DNA of 64,000 nt from JAEUMG01 sp046349315. GTDB taxonomy: Bacteria > Pseudomonadota > Alphaproteobacteria > Rhizobiales > Aestuariivirgaceae. Within the stretch, counting starts at the first letter, position 1. Every line of letters begins with the position of its first letter. The notes beneath the pieces are model-generated. The model had not been told where the DNA came from. It did not search any database and worked only from the letters and a program-made list of their open reading frames with translations. The translations under genes and the position numbers were made by a program. The stretch spans positions 62,001 to 126,000 of the forward strand of contig JAXMCQ010000010.1 of assembly GCA_046349315.1 (NCBI GenBank), in the 5' to 3' direction. Positions 52,193 to 61,163 of the stretch are shown here, piece by piece.

Positions 52193-53683
52193 TCAGCCGA
52201 TCGCCAGAATCTGCACTTCGCCGCGCGCACCATTGCCGCCGGCACCGGAGGTTGCCGTGTCGCGCGATGCCCCGCCGCCGCCACCGCCGCCGCCCGGAAT
52301 GCCGCCAGCCCCGCCGGCGCCACCGTTGCCTGAAGCATTGGCACCACCGGCGCCGCCGCCCGCACCGCAGCCGCGTGCCCAATTCTTATTCTGACCCGCG
52401 CCGCCCGGACTGCCCCCCGAGGCGCCACCCGTGCCACGCTCTGCCCTGCTGCCGACGCCGCCGATGTAGGAACCGTAGCTGCCGTCGCCGCCGGCATTGG
52501 CGACACCGGATGTCTGCAAGGCTCCGCCCGGGCCTCCGGCGCCCGGACAATCGCCCTGCGACGTGTTGGCGGGTGTTACCGAGGTGAGCACCGAAGGCTG
52601 GCCGGCATTGCCGGCCTTGTTGCCGAGTCCGCCGGTTGCGACGCCACCGACCTGCGCGTTGGTGCCGCCGACCCCACCGGTGCCACCGCCGGCGTAGAGG
52701 ATATTGACGCCGCCGCTCGTGACGCTCGTCTCCCCGCCCGCCGTTCCAGCATTGCCGTTGCTATTGCCGGTGACGCCACTGCCGCCGGTGCCGGCTGCAC
52801 CAATGGTGATTGTCAATGTCGGATCGAGGTCATCGACATCGAAGAGTTCCTCGGAGCGCCCACCCGAGCCGCCGCCTTGCCCGCCCATGCGTGCCGATGC
52901 GTTGGAGCCTGCGGCCGCCGCGCCGCCGCCCGCACCGGCACCGACGCAGATGATCCGCAATTGCCGCGCCCAGGATGGAACGTTGTAGCTGCCGCTCGCG
53001 GTGATGATGTCGAGTTGGAGGCGCTGCGGCGAGAGCGTGAAGCTGGCGCGGCCGGTGGTGCGGTCGATGACCATCGCGTCCGTCCAAGCGGAGCCATCGG
53101 GCGAAACTTTCACATGAAAGTCATCGTCCCCGGTGAGACCCATTTCTGCACGGCCGGAGAAGGCGGTTTGAAAGAGCAGCGAGGCCGTGTCGCCCGCCGT
53201 TTCCTTGTTGAGCTTCGCTTGCATGTCGCCGGTGCCGCCATCGCCTGCGGCCAGCGCCGTCAGAAGGACAGTATTGCTCCTGACCGCGAGCTTGTTGGTC
53301 GAATCCGCCGCAGTATTGATGCCAAGCTTCGCAAGTTCATCCAGATTCTGAAGATCGCGCCATAGCGTTCCGTCGAAGACGAAGAACTTCTCTTCATCGA
53401 TCACCCACAAGCGCCAGCCAATTTTTGGTTCGGCAAAGCGCCAGACACCATCCTGATAGAAGCCAAGCGCGCCATCATGCCCAGCCCAGGCGGCGGTTGC
53501 CGACGTAGCGATCAGATAGCGGTCGCCCTCGACCGGCGCTCCCGGCGGAGCGGCAATCGCGCGCGAGAGCACGGCCAAGTGGATGGCGTGATCGAGCAGG
53601 ATCAAGGCCTCGTTATGCGTCACATGTTTCTGCGCCTGGTCGGCAGACAGCAGCGGCAGCGAGAGATGCGTCGTGTCAGACAT
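52193..53683 (-). CDS. DUF2793 protein with glycine-rich fibre-like C-terminus
   Basis: The 496-residue product starts with a DUF2793 domain (about 5-190: LPLLSADQAQKHVTHNEAL, then YLIATSATAAWAGHDGALGFYQDGVWRF). It continues with a strand-rich part, then a long glycine/alanine/asparagine-rich segment (about 245-495) with repeated GGxGG steps around EELFDVDDLDPTLTITIG. It ends in a short strand (RGEVQILAIG). Such glycine-rich domains form fibre tips or adhesins on phage tails. It follows the gp15 gene with an eight-base overlap, so it is probably the tail fibre of the particle. Confidence 0.82.
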   Translation of the reverse strand: MSDTTHLSLPLLSADQAQKHVTHNEALILLDHAIHLAVLSRAIAAPPGAPVEGDRYLIATSATAAWAGHDGALGFYQDGVWRFAEPKIGWRLWVIDEEKFFVFDGTLWRDLQNLDELAKLGINTAADSTNKLAVRSNTVLLTALAAGDGGTGDMQAKLNKETAGDTASLLFQTAFSGRAEMGLTGDDDFHVKVSPDGSAWTDAMVIDRTTGRASFTLSPQRLQLDIITASGSYNVPSWARQLRIICVGAGAGGGAAAAGSNASARMGGQGGGSGGRSEELFDVDDLDPTLTITIGAAGTGGSGVTGNSNGNAGTAGGETSVTSGGVNILYAGGGTGGVGGTNAQVGGVATGGLGNKAGNAGQPSVLTSVTPANTSQGDCPGAGGPGGALQTSGVANAGGDGSYGSYIGGVGSRAERGTGGASGGSPGGAGQNKNWARGCGAGGGAGGANASGNGGAGGAGGIPGGGGGGGGASRDTATSGAGGNGARGEVQILAIG

Positions 53684-56600
53684 GGATGATACTCTCCAGA
53701 TATGTTCCGGGTCCAAGGATCGCGCTCACTTGCGCGACGCGGATCGCAAGCGATGATTGTGGTGCACCGAAATCGGCGAGTTCATCGGCAGCGGCGTAGC
53801 GGTAAAGCGGTTCGGCGAGCGTCACACTGCGCAGCACGCTCGAACCGAGGAGGATTTCCAGCCGGTAGCTTTCGCTCTCTTCGCCAAGCGGCACTTCGAT
53901 GATGCCCCAGCTATCGCCATCGATGCGGGTGCGGCGGATCCAGCTGATGACCATATCGCCGGCATCGCGGCGCGCCCGCACGCCGCATGGGGCGAGAGGT
54001 CTAAGGCCCAGCCCAGTCAGCTCATGCGCGAATTCGACATACGCCGGATCGCCATGATCGCTGCCGGCCGGTCCGATCCGCCAGACCGGCGTGCTGCCGA
54101 TCGCGGCGAGCGATGTGTCGGCCTGAACCACGGCGGCGTCGAGCAATACAAAGCGGCCTCCGGCCTCGCAACCCAACGCCGCCAATTTCTCGGTGCCGCG
54201 CTGGCCGCGCAGAAACCGCGAAATCTCATAGAGGCCCGCGCCAATGAGTTCGGCATCGCGGAACTGCACGATCTCCCAACCATTTTCCATCGAGCCGATC
54301 GCTGCGGCATTGGCGCCGGCCAATAACTCCGTCTCGCCGACTGAACTCAAGGCGCCCGAATGCAATTTCACCGTCACGCGCGAACTGCGATCGAAGCGAT
54401 AGGCTTGTCCCAGCGGCAAAGCGCTCACCAATGTCCCGATCGAGGCCGGCGCTTCGATCACGCGATTGAGCGCGAAGCTCGACGAGCCAAGGCGCTCGAG
54501 AAGATTGAGCGCGCCAGGCCATGGCTTGGCGGCCGCAGCGATCCAGGGCGCATGCGCCACGACGCCCTCACCCGCCAATGGCAAATCCATCATCACGAAG
54601 AGCGGCGGCCCGGCGACGGCGGGCATGCTCATGCGGGTGTTGCGCGCCGGTTTTCCCGCCGGCTCATAGACCGCCGTATCGTGGCTCACCGCGCGCATGT
54701 CGCGACGCCCGCCATCGCTCACCTCGGTGATCCGCACAACATGCCGTCGCGCCGCCAGATCGAGCGCCACGACATCACCGGGCTCCAGCGCAAGCCGGCT
54801 CAGTGGCAAGGCAAACGAGTATGTCTCGCGCGACGCCCACGCCTCGCGCAGCATCATCTCGGCGCGCTCGCCCGCCAATTGCTGGTTCATCGCGCAAGGC
54901 AGATCGAGTCCGGTCTCACGGCGGCTTGCACCGGTAAGGTCCTGGCTCTCGACGGCGCCGCGGCGATAATCGAGATCGGTATCCGTATAGGAGAGTGTCA
55001 GGCTCTGCGGCAGCAGTGCCTCGTCCTGCCGCGTGATCGTGACATCCGGCTTGTCGGCGCCAAGCCGCACCAGATCCCCCGCCGCTATTGTAGTGATATC
55101 ACGCTGGTCGCACGGCCGGAACTTCACCACATCGCCCGCTTCGACGGCGTCGAAGGCGAAGGCCTGGCTCAAGGGTTCGAGCGCATCGCGCGCCGCCATG
55201 ATACGGTCGAGCGCATAGCCCGCGATCACGGCATCGATGCGCTCTTCAACATGCTGCACGAAACCGTAATCCTCACAGATCGCCGCAACCAGGCGATCGA
55301 GCGTGACACTGCCAATGCGTCCATTCAGCCAATGGCCGCGGGCATGATTGGCACCGTCGGCCCAGACCTCATCGAGCGCCGGGAAAGCCGGATAGGGCCG
55401 CGCGTCCCAGGCCCAAAGATGGATGTCGGCTCCATCCACCATCGGCCCGTCATAGACAGGCGACATCGGATTATGCGCGCCGATCTCGCTCCAATAGCCG
55501 AGCACCGCTTCGAGAAAACGGTGCAGCATGACATCGTCGCGCCGGCCGCTCGAGAAATACGGCAAGGCGCTTTCGGAAGATTTCGGATCATAGAAGACAT
55601 TGGGCTGGTTGGCGCCCTTGTCGACGGCCGGGCAGCCGAGTTCGGTGAAGCGGATCGGCTTTGATTGCGGCAGCCACCCCGTCGGTGTCGCAGATTCAAC
55701 GCCGCCGGGCCGGTCATGATGCGGCTCGCTCCACCAGGAGACGATATCCTTGGCGCGATAGACCCAGGGCTTGCCATAGGCGCCGTCGGTGATCGCCGTG
55801 CGCGTCTGCGATTGCCGGTAGGCGAAGCTCGCATAATACCAGTCGAAATATTCGCCGCCCGCGATATTCGCCTTGAGATAATCCGGATCGTAAATCGAAC
55901 GCGCGCCCGCCACATAATCGGCATGCGCCGTGCCATCGCGCCAATCGGCGACGGGCAGATAATTGTCGATTCCGACAAAATGGATCGATGGCGATGACCA
56001 GAGCGGATCGAGATGGAAGTAATGATCGCCCGATCCGTCCAGCGGACGATGGCCGGAATATTCCGACCAGTCGGCCGCATATGAAATCTTCGCATCAGGC
56101 AGGATCGTTGCGACATCATCGGCAAGTCCCGAAAGTGCCGCAACGAAGGGATAGCTCCCCGGTCCATCACGCAAACTCGTAAGGCCGGGCAATTCACTCC
56201 CGATCAGGAACGCATCAACGCCGCCGGCCATCGCGCAGAGCTTGGCATAATGCAAAACCATGCGGCGCAAGCTCCATTCCGCCGGGCCCGAATAGACGAT
56301 GGAGCTGCCTGAGATTGCGAAATCGCCCGGGGCGGCCGTGCCGATGAAACTCTCAATCTCAGCGTTGACCGCCATCGTCTTTTCGGGCGATCCGGGGCGG
56401 CCTGGCGCCGGCATGCAGGTGATGCGCCCGCGCCAGGGAAAAGCCGGCTGCGCCGTTTCCTCCGTGTAGGGATCGATCTTGTCATTGCCGGCCGCGATGT
56501 CCATCAGGATGAAGGGATAGAACGTCACCTTCAGGCCGCGGGCTTTCAGATCCGCAATCGCATGGACGACGGAAGGATCGGACGGCGTGCCGCCATAGGC

Positions 56601-57581
56601 GGGCCGCCCGTCATGCCACTCAACTTGGTGCGCGTCTTCGCGTTCAAGCCCGGCGACGCGCCAGGTCGCCCCTGGCGTCTTCTTTTCATCGCTCTCGACG
56701 CGCGGCGCGATCGAGCATTCGCCGCAGCGCAGATCGTCGCCGAACCAGCTCACCGTCAGAGCAGCGGACCCAAGATTGGGACAGGTACGCTGAAGATCGT
56801 CGAGCGAGACCGACCAATCGGTGACGCGCGCCAGCATGTGCGTGTTCTCAGGCGCGGTCTCGCCTTCATCGACTTTCCGCGTCACGGCGCGCGTGTCGTA
56901 ACCGAACTCCGTCGCCCCCGGGATAATGTTGACAGCACGCACAAGATCGGCCGCGCCCGTAACATGGCGGAAGACTTCGAAGGAAAGCTGCGGCAGACGA
57001 TTGCCGAAGCGCGCCAGGGCCAGCCGTTCGAAGACGACATAGGCAGTGCCGCGATAGGCAGGCGCCGTATCGGCGCCCTCCTTGGCGACAATCAGGCTGT
57101 CGAGCTCCTGCGTCTCATCGCCCGGATACCAGCGCCAGATCGTGCGGCCCGGATCGAAGGGCTTGCCGTCGGCCCAGATGCGGCCGATGCCGGCAATCGG
57201 TCCTTCGCATAAGGCGACCGCGAAATTCGCGTAATAGAGATACTCCGTCGTCTTGGTCTTGGGCTGGCTTGACGCGCCCTTGCCGCCTGCCTTCTCAGTC
57301 GAAGTCGAAACCACTTCATCGAAATCGGTTGCCCAGATGACTTCGCCCGCCAATCGCATGGCGCCGAAGATGCGCGGGATCGGCGCGCCCTCGGTCGAGC
57401 CCATGATGCGCAGATCGTCGAGGCGCGGGCCCTCGCGGCGGCGCGGCTTCGGGGCAAACAGCGCCTGGTCGATGAAGCTGCCGGCGATCGCTCCGACGGC
57501 GCGGCCGATCGTCGAGCCGATGGGCCCACCGATCGCGCCGCCCACCGCCGCGCCGGCATATTGCAGAACCAGTGTTGCCAT
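53676..57581 (-). CDS. GTA gp15 host-specificity/baseplate protein (GTA TIM-barrel domain)
   Basis: The 1301-residue product is the megatron of RcGTA-type particles, which forms the tail tip and contacts the host. Its N-terminus has glycine-rich hydrophobic steps (AGAAVGGAIGGPIGSTIGRAVG). A TIM-barrel glycosidase-like domain follows (about 440-740: ISYAADWSEYSG, VGIDNYLPVADWRDG, FTELGCPAVDKGANQPN), then phage-tail beta domains to the end. Length and order match the family, so the gene looks intact. It starts 90 bases after gp14, with the 5' end of a palindromic repeat between. Confidence 0.94.
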   Translation of the reverse strand: MATLVLQYAGAAVGGAIGGPIGSTIGRAVGAIAGSFIDQALFAPKPRRREGPRLDDLRIMGSTEGAPIPRIFGAMRLAGEVIWATDFDEVVSTSTEKAGGKGASSQPKTKTTEYLYYANFAVALCEGPIAGIGRIWADGKPFDPGRTIWRWYPGDETQELDSLIVAKEGADTAPAYRGTAYVVFERLALARFGNRLPQLSFEVFRHVTGAADLVRAVNIIPGATEFGYDTRAVTRKVDEGETAPENTHMLARVTDWSVSLDDLQRTCPNLGSAALTVSWFGDDLRCGECSIAPRVESDEKKTPGATWRVAGLEREDAHQVEWHDGRPAYGGTPSDPSVVHAIADLKARGLKVTFYPFILMDIAAGNDKIDPYTEETAQPAFPWRGRITCMPAPGRPGSPEKTMAVNAEIESFIGTAAPGDFAISGSSIVYSGPAEWSLRRMVLHYAKLCAMAGGVDAFLIGSELPGLTSLRDGPGSYPFVAALSGLADDVATILPDAKISYAADWSEYSGHRPLDGSGDHYFHLDPLWSSPSIHFVGIDNYLPVADWRDGTAHADYVAGARSIYDPDYLKANIAGGEYFDWYYASFAYRQSQTRTAITDGAYGKPWVYRAKDIVSWWSEPHHDRPGGVESATPTGWLPQSKPIRFTELGCPAVDKGANQPNVFYDPKSSESALPYFSSGRRDDVMLHRFLEAVLGYWSEIGAHNPMSPVYDGPMVDGADIHLWAWDARPYPAFPALDEVWADGANHARGHWLNGRIGSVTLDRLVAAICEDYGFVQHVEERIDAVIAGYALDRIMAARDALEPLSQAFAFDAVEAGDVVKFRPCDQRDITTIAAGDLVRLGADKPDVTITRQDEALLPQSLTLSYTDTDLDYRRGAVESQDLTGASRRETGLDLPCAMNQQLAGERAEMMLREAWASRETYSFALPLSRLALEPGDVVALDLAARRHVVRITEVSDGGRRDMRAVSHDTAVYEPAGKPARNTRMSMPAVAGPPLFVMMDLPLAGEGVVAHAPWIAAAAKPWPGALNLLERLGSSSFALNRVIEAPASIGTLVSALPLGQAYRFDRSSRVTVKLHSGALSSVGETELLAGANAAAIGSMENGWEIVQFRDAELIGAGLYEISRFLRGQRGTEKLAALGCEAGGRFVLLDAAVVQADTSLAAIGSTPVWRIGPAGSDHGDPAYVEFAHELTGLGLRPLAPCGVRARRDAGDMVISWIRRTRIDGDSWGIIEVPLGEESESYRLEILLGSSVLRSVTLAEPLYRYAAADELADFGAPQSSLAIRVAQVSAILGPGTYLESIIHV

Positions 57582-57601
57582 GAGTTATCCGTTTGATACT
57601 T

Positions 57602-57735
57602 CCCCTCTCCCCTTGTGGGAGAGATGGTTGGTCCGTGCCCGCTCCATTCCCCTCCCCCTTGTGGGGAGGGGTTAGGGGTGGGGGTTGAGAGGTCCTACCG
57701 ACCCCCACCCCAGCCCTCCCCACAAGGGGGAGGGT
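57602..57735. repeat. Double G/C-rich palindromic repeat reaching into gp14
   Basis: Copies of CCCTCCCCCTTGTGGGGAGGG face each other: one at 57651-57671 with GGGGTGGGGG after it, and one at about 57714-57734 with ACCCCCACCCC before it. They make a hairpin of about 35-base arms. A third, shorter copy (CCCTCTCCCCTTGTGGGAGAG) is at 57604. The right half encodes the last residues of gp14. Confidence 0.85.
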
Positions 57736-58157
57736 GATGATGGAAACGCGAATGCGCCGGCTAAATGCCTGCGCCACCAGTTGCTGACCACCACTTCGCA
57801 CACCGCGGCGCCCTCCTGCGCATGCACCATGCGGGTCGGTGACACCGCGATCGCAACGTGTTTCGCCGGCAGGTGTGCACGCCAGCGAAACAGCAGAACG
57901 TCCCCCGCTTCGAAATATGCAGCGTCGCGCGCGAACATGTGCCGGCGTGCCGCCTCCAGCAGATCCTCGCGCAGTCCCGCTTCCGCCCAGTCCGGCGAAT
58001 AGGCGGGCACCGCCTGCGGCTCCTGCCCGAGCGCCTCGCGCCACACGCCGCGCACCAACCCTAAGCAATCGCAGCCGGCACCCTTCACACTTGCCTGGTG
58101 GCGATAGGGCGTGCCGATCCAATCGCGCGCCAGTGTCGCGATCGTATCGCCGTTCAC
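57672..58157 (-). CDS. GTA gp14 NlpC/P60-family peptidase
   Basis: The 161-residue cell-wall peptidase of the tail tip has catalytic C31 (GAGCDCLGL), the His in PAKHVAIAV and the family end WWRRHLAGAFAFP. The last ~22 residues, from SSPSPLWGGLGWG to NPHP and the stop, are encoded by the palindromic repeat at 57672-57735. The original stop was therefore lost to the insertion and replaced by one inside the repeat. The catalytic domain itself is complete. It overlaps gp13 by four bases. Confidence 0.9.
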   Translation of the reverse strand: MNGDTIATLARDWIGTPYRHQASVKGAGCDCLGLVRGVWREALGQEPQAVPAYSPDWAEAGLREDLLEAARRHMFARDAAYFEAGDVLLFRWRAHLPAKHVAIAVSPTRMVHAQEGAAVCEVVVSNWWRRHLAGAFAFPSSPSPLWGGLGWGSVGPLNPHP

Positions 58158-59044
58158 TGCCGGCTCCCGCCATCATTTTTGGGATCGTCGCGATTGGGAT
58201 AGGAGGCGACGAAATCATTGCCCGGCATATGCGGGAAGCCGCGGAAGTTCGCGCTATTCGCAAATTTGGCGCGGCAGGTTGCGAATTGCTTGTCGCATCC
58301 GGCGGTCACCCCGAATGTGTCCCCAGCCCCGATCGCCGCACTCATCGCCTGCCAGAAACAGAGCGTCACCATGCCTCCGAGATGTCGTTGCTGCTTCACC
58401 GCGCGGCGCTGGCCTTGATTCGCACCGGTAAGCCAGGTGACCACGCCACCCGAAAACCAATCATCGGCAAATCCGCCAAGACCCTCGGCCGTGAAACGGT
58501 CGGCCCCGTCGACATCCGTCCCGACCCCTTCGCCGCGGAATTCCGCTAGGGCGAGATCGACACCGCAGCGCTCATCGCCCAGCACGGCATCGCAGCCATA
58601 TTGAAAGACACGGCCCTTCGGCTCATCGAGCTTCTGCGCGAGCCCGCGCAATTCGGCGGTGAAGCCAAGTTCGCCATGGCTCACCTCGCCCAGATGGCCG
58701 GCGCGCAGAAGGAGGCGCTGCGAAGTATCCTGCCAGTTGACGAGTTGCAGTGTGAAGGCGGCGCGATCATAGGCGCCGGCCCGCAATCGCGCCTCGCTCA
58801 GGCGATCGGAGGTTAATGCACCGGCGATCTCAAGATTGCCCGGCACAAAGCCCGCCTCCGATTGCACCCGGCTCGCCTCGAAGCCTGACTGCGCCTCATA
58901 AGTCACGCCGCCGAAGCCGACGTCGCGATCGTGATCGGTGAAGCCCAATATCTCGCCATCGCGCGTTTCAAGTTTCAGGCACTGGCACAGGCTCGTCACA
59001 CCTGTCTCGAGATGCGCCTGCAAACACGGATCGATCGCCCTCAT
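58154..59044 (-). CDS. GTA gp13 tail protein (DUF2163)
   Basis: The 296-residue product has the DUF2163 pattern: a start with HLETGVTSLCQCLKLETRDG, LGFTDHDRDVGFGGVTYEAQSG, and a C-terminal cysteine set (GCDKQFATCRAKF then the NFRGFPHMPGND signature) that is diagnostic for this baseplate or tail-tip subunit. It overlaps gp12 and gp14 by four bases each, as in the R. capsulatus cluster. Confidence 0.94.
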   Translation of the reverse strand: MRAIDPCLQAHLETGVTSLCQCLKLETRDGEILGFTDHDRDVGFGGVTYEAQSGFEASRVQSEAGFVPGNLEIAGALTSDRLSEARLRAGAYDRAAFTLQLVNWQDTSQRLLLRAGHLGEVSHGELGFTAELRGLAQKLDEPKGRVFQYGCDAVLGDERCGVDLALAEFRGEGVGTDVDGADRFTAEGLGGFADDWFSGGVVTWLTGANQGQRRAVKQQRHLGGMVTLCFWQAMSAAIGAGDTFGVTAGCDKQFATCRAKFANSANFRGFPHMPGNDFVASYPNRDDPKNDGGSRQ

Positions 59045-59676
59045 GGCACGATCTCCACAATCGAAATGTCGGGGATTTCGCCAGCGCGAAAGGCCGCGAG
59101 ATTGATGGCCAGCGAATCGGTATCGAAGCGCACCGGCACATCGAATTCGAAGCCCGCGGTCACCGCGGCGTCTGCTGCAGGGGCTGAGTGAAACGTCACG
59201 ATCCCCGTCGCATGATCGACGGTGAAGTCGTCGCCGGCCGTCTTCTCGATGCCGTCGATCGCGATGCGAACCGTGCCGTTGACCGGCTTCGCAATCACCC
59301 GCGCATAGTCGCGCAAGCCATTGCCATAGGTCTTGGTGAGTTGAAACGCGGCGGTGATGCCATCGCCTATGCCGATCGCCTGGTCGTCCGCCGCAATCGC
59401 CTCTCCGGCCGCACCCGATTTGAAGTCGCCATGATCCTTCCAGCGAAAGCCGTGCAAGCGGCCGCGCCGCTCCTCGAAGAAAGCGACGACTGCGTGAATA
59501 TCGTCGAGCGTCGCCACCCCGAAGCCGGCATTGTAACGGCGCCGCGAAAGTGCATGCCGGCTGTTGCGTTCCTCCCGGCCGGAAGCGAGAGCGACGATCT
59601 CGGTCTGCCGCTCCGGACCGCCGGAACTGCCGCGCGAAATCGCCGGCGGAAATCGCACTTCATCGAAGATGGGCAT
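59041..59676 (-). CDS. GTA gp12 tail protein (DUF2460)
   Basis: The 211-residue distal tail protein has the DUF2460 features: FDEVRFPPAISRGSSGGPER near the N-terminus, RRYNAGFGVATLDDIHAVVAFFEERRGRLHGFRWKDH in the middle, and QLTKTYGNG in the second half. Complete and translationally coupled to gp13. It is preceded by a palindromic repeat that separates it from the tape measure gene. Confidence 0.94.
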   Translation of the reverse strand: MPIFDEVRFPPAISRGSSGGPERQTEIVALASGREERNSRHALSRRRYNAGFGVATLDDIHAVVAFFEERRGRLHGFRWKDHGDFKSGAAGEAIAADDQAIGIGDGITAAFQLTKTYGNGLRDYARVIAKPVNGTVRIAIDGIEKTAGDDFTVDHATGIVTFHSAPAADAAVTAGFEFDVPVRFDTDSLAINLAAFRAGEIPDISIVEIVP

Positions 59677-59692
59677 GGTAGATCCTTTATTC

Positions 59693-59781
59693 CCCTCTCC
59701 CTTGTGGGGAGGGGCCAGGGGTGGGGGCTTGGGCGGTCGTGACGACCCCTACCCCGTCCCTCCCCACAAGGGGGAGGGAGA
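59693..59781. repeat. Double G/C-rich palindromic repeat between gp11 and gp12
   Basis: CCCCTCTCCCTTGTGGGGAG plus GGGGTGGGGG on the left face CCCTCCCCACAAGGGGGAGG preceded by ACCCCTACCCCG on the right. This forms a long hairpin around TCGTGACGA. It ends just before the tape-measure stop codon. Confidence 0.85.
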
Positions 59782-59783
59782 AG

Positions 59784-60308
59784 TCACAAATTCCTCTGTC
59801 CGCGTTCGAGCGCGCGCAACAAAGTCGCGGCGACTTGCGATTGCGACTGGCGGAAGCTCTCGGCATCGCGCGTCGCGATATTGACCGTGACATTGATTGC
59901 ACGGCTGCCGTCGCTGCTCACGCCGAGGCGGCCATCCGGTCCGCGCGCCAAAGGCATGATGGCTTCGGCTCCCTTCTCGCCCATGACGCCAGCGCCGCCT
60001 TTCAGCGCAAAATAAGTCGGGCTCGACACGATGCCGCCTTTCGCGAAGGGCACCGCCTGGCTCATCGCCGTGCCGACCGCGTCGCCCAGGGGCTTCAACG
60101 CCGCAGACAGAGCCTGCGACGACAATGACAAGGCCAGCGAGCGTAAGACGTCTGAGAGCTTGCGCCCGTCGACGACGGCCGACGCAAAGGCCCGCGTCAA
60201 TGTATTGCCGAAGGTTCGGCCCAAACGATCGAGATCGGCAAGATCGGATTTGAGACGCTCGGTCTCGATGGTCAGTGTGCTGATGTCCGTGTCGAATTCC
60301 TGCGCCAC
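59784..60308 (-). CDS. GTA gp11 tape measure-like protein
   Basis: The 174-residue product has an N-terminal helical part (TLTIETERLKSDLADLDRL), an alanine/serine-rich helix (SLALSLSSQALSAALKPLG), then AVPFAKGGIVSSPTYFALKGG and GEKGAEAIMPLARGPDGRLG, the hallmark of short phage tape-measure proteins. RcGTA gp11 is similarly short. The start is a GTG at 60308, six bases after AAGGAG, which follows directly on a palindromic repeat. Confidence 0.88.
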   Translation of the reverse strand: MAQEFDTDISTLTIETERLKSDLADLDRLGRTFGNTLTRAFASAVVDGRKLSDVLRSLALSLSSQALSAALKPLGDAVGTAMSQAVPFAKGGIVSSPTYFALKGGAGVMGEKGAEAIMPLARGPDGRLGVSSDGSRAINVTVNIATRDAESFRQSQSQVAATLLRALERGQRNL

Positions 60309-60323
60309 CGAGGTCTCCTTTCT

Positions 60324-60482
60324 TACCCCTCTCCCCTTGTGGGAGGGGGCGACGAGGGCCGAAGGCCCAAGGCGGGTGAGGGGTAACGCGCCGAGTGACC
60401 GATATTTGTGAGATGGATGCGCTCCCTCACGCGGTGTCTCGCTCCGCTCGCCACCGCCCTCTCCCACGAGGGGAGAGGGGTA
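60324..60482. repeat. Palindromic repeat block between gp10.1 and gp11
   Basis: CCCCTCTCCCCTTGTGGGAG at 60327 and CCCTCTCCCACGAGGGGAGA at about 60460 are inverted with respect to each other, with GGGCCGAAGGCCC and other small stems between them. The 177 bases between the two genes are filled almost wholly by this block; no gene is seen. Confidence 0.75.
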
Positions 60483-60485
60483 TGA

Positions 60486-60650
60486 TCAGCGATCAGGGAA
60501 CCGTTCCATCAACCGCTCAAGGTCGCCGCGATGCATCGGAGCAATTGGTGCTCCGAACCGTCCCGCAATCGCCATCGCGAGTTCGCGCGGGGTCGATCGC
60601 CAGAACTCCGAGGGCGATAATCCAAGGCCCCCGAGCCCCGTCTCCATCAC
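60486..60650 (-). CDS. GTA gp10.1 tail assembly chaperone-like protein
   Basis: The frame encodes a sequence typical of the small GTA protein after gp10: METGLGGLGLSPSEFWRSTP, then RELAMAIAGRFG, and the end DLERLMERFPDR. It is the phage TAC_6/TIGR02216 type. The conserved RFPW block lies just upstream of the GTG at 60650, in frame, but no ATG, GTG or TTG precedes it before the gp10 stop. A CTG at 60689 would restore it (67 residues). The coordinates given use the GTG (54 residues; ATG at 60647 next). It follows gp10 closely. Confidence 0.75.
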   Translation of the reverse strand: MMETGLGGLGLSPSEFWRSTPRELAMAIAGRFGAPIAPMHRGDLERLMERFPDR

Positions 60651-60685
60651 GCGCCGCCAGGGAAATCGCTCCTTGGCGGCGCAGG

Positions 60686-61015
60686 TCAGTTTCCCGTTGC
60701 GTCCTCGGCCGGAGCGAAAGTTGCGTTCAAAAGCCGCGCGACAATGCGCAGGAGCCCGGCCGCGCCGCCGTCACAGCGCATATGCGCCACTTCCACGTCG
60801 CTCACCTTATTGCCCGCGCCGCGTAACCCTGCACCGATGATCCGGATGGCGTCGCTCGCCGCAATACGGCCCTTGGCGAAGCGCTCTGCAAACTGCAGCA
60901 GATCGGCGCCGTCATAGGCGGCCTCAAGTTCGGCGAGCGCGCCGAGCGTCAGGCACAGAGTAAATTGTCGACCGTCGAGTTCGGCTTCGATCTCGCCGCG
61001 ATGCAGATTCGCCAT
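60686..61015 (-). CDS. GTA gp10 tail assembly chaperone-like protein
   Basis: The 109-residue product has the gp10/TAC_11 pattern: MANLHRGEIEAELDGRQFTL, LTLGALAELEAAYDG, AERFAKGRIAASDAIRIIGAGLRGAG. It is expected to help assemble the tail around the tape measure. It starts one base after the stop of the gp9 remnant, the native spacing of the cluster, which shows that the right edge of the scar lies inside gp9. Confidence 0.9.
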   Translation of the reverse strand: MANLHRGEIEAELDGRQFTLCLTLGALAELEAAYDGADLLQFAERFAKGRIAASDAIRIIGAGLRGAGNKVSDVEVAHMRCDGGAAGLLRIVARLLNATFAPAEDATGN

Positions 61016-61016
61016 G

Positions 61017-61163
61017 TCAGATACCCTCGAAACTCAATTCGCCCGCCGATTGCAGCGCGACCTCGAAGGCGAGCTCGCCATCGTGGCGGCCTGAGAATTC
61101 GAGATGCGCAATCTGGAACGCGCCTTCGGCAGTCCTTTCGATCCTGATCAGCTTCGTGGATGC
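61017..61163 (-). pseudogene. 3' remnant of GTA gp9 major tail protein
   Basis: About 48 codons remain, from STKLIRIERTAEGAF through HLEFSGRHDGELAFEVALQ to ELSFEGI and TGA. This is the usual C-terminus of TP901-1-type/GTA major tail proteins, including the alternation of H-L-E-F-S-G and F-E-V-A-L-Q-S-A-G. A TGA stands in frame at about 61167 and no start codon precedes it. The N-terminal two thirds and the genes gp6-gp8 are absent. The fragment cannot make a functional tail tube. Confidence 0.75.

Noticed and set aside
54360..55664. 434-codon rightward frame
   Set aside because: Antisense to gp15, which is a complete family member.
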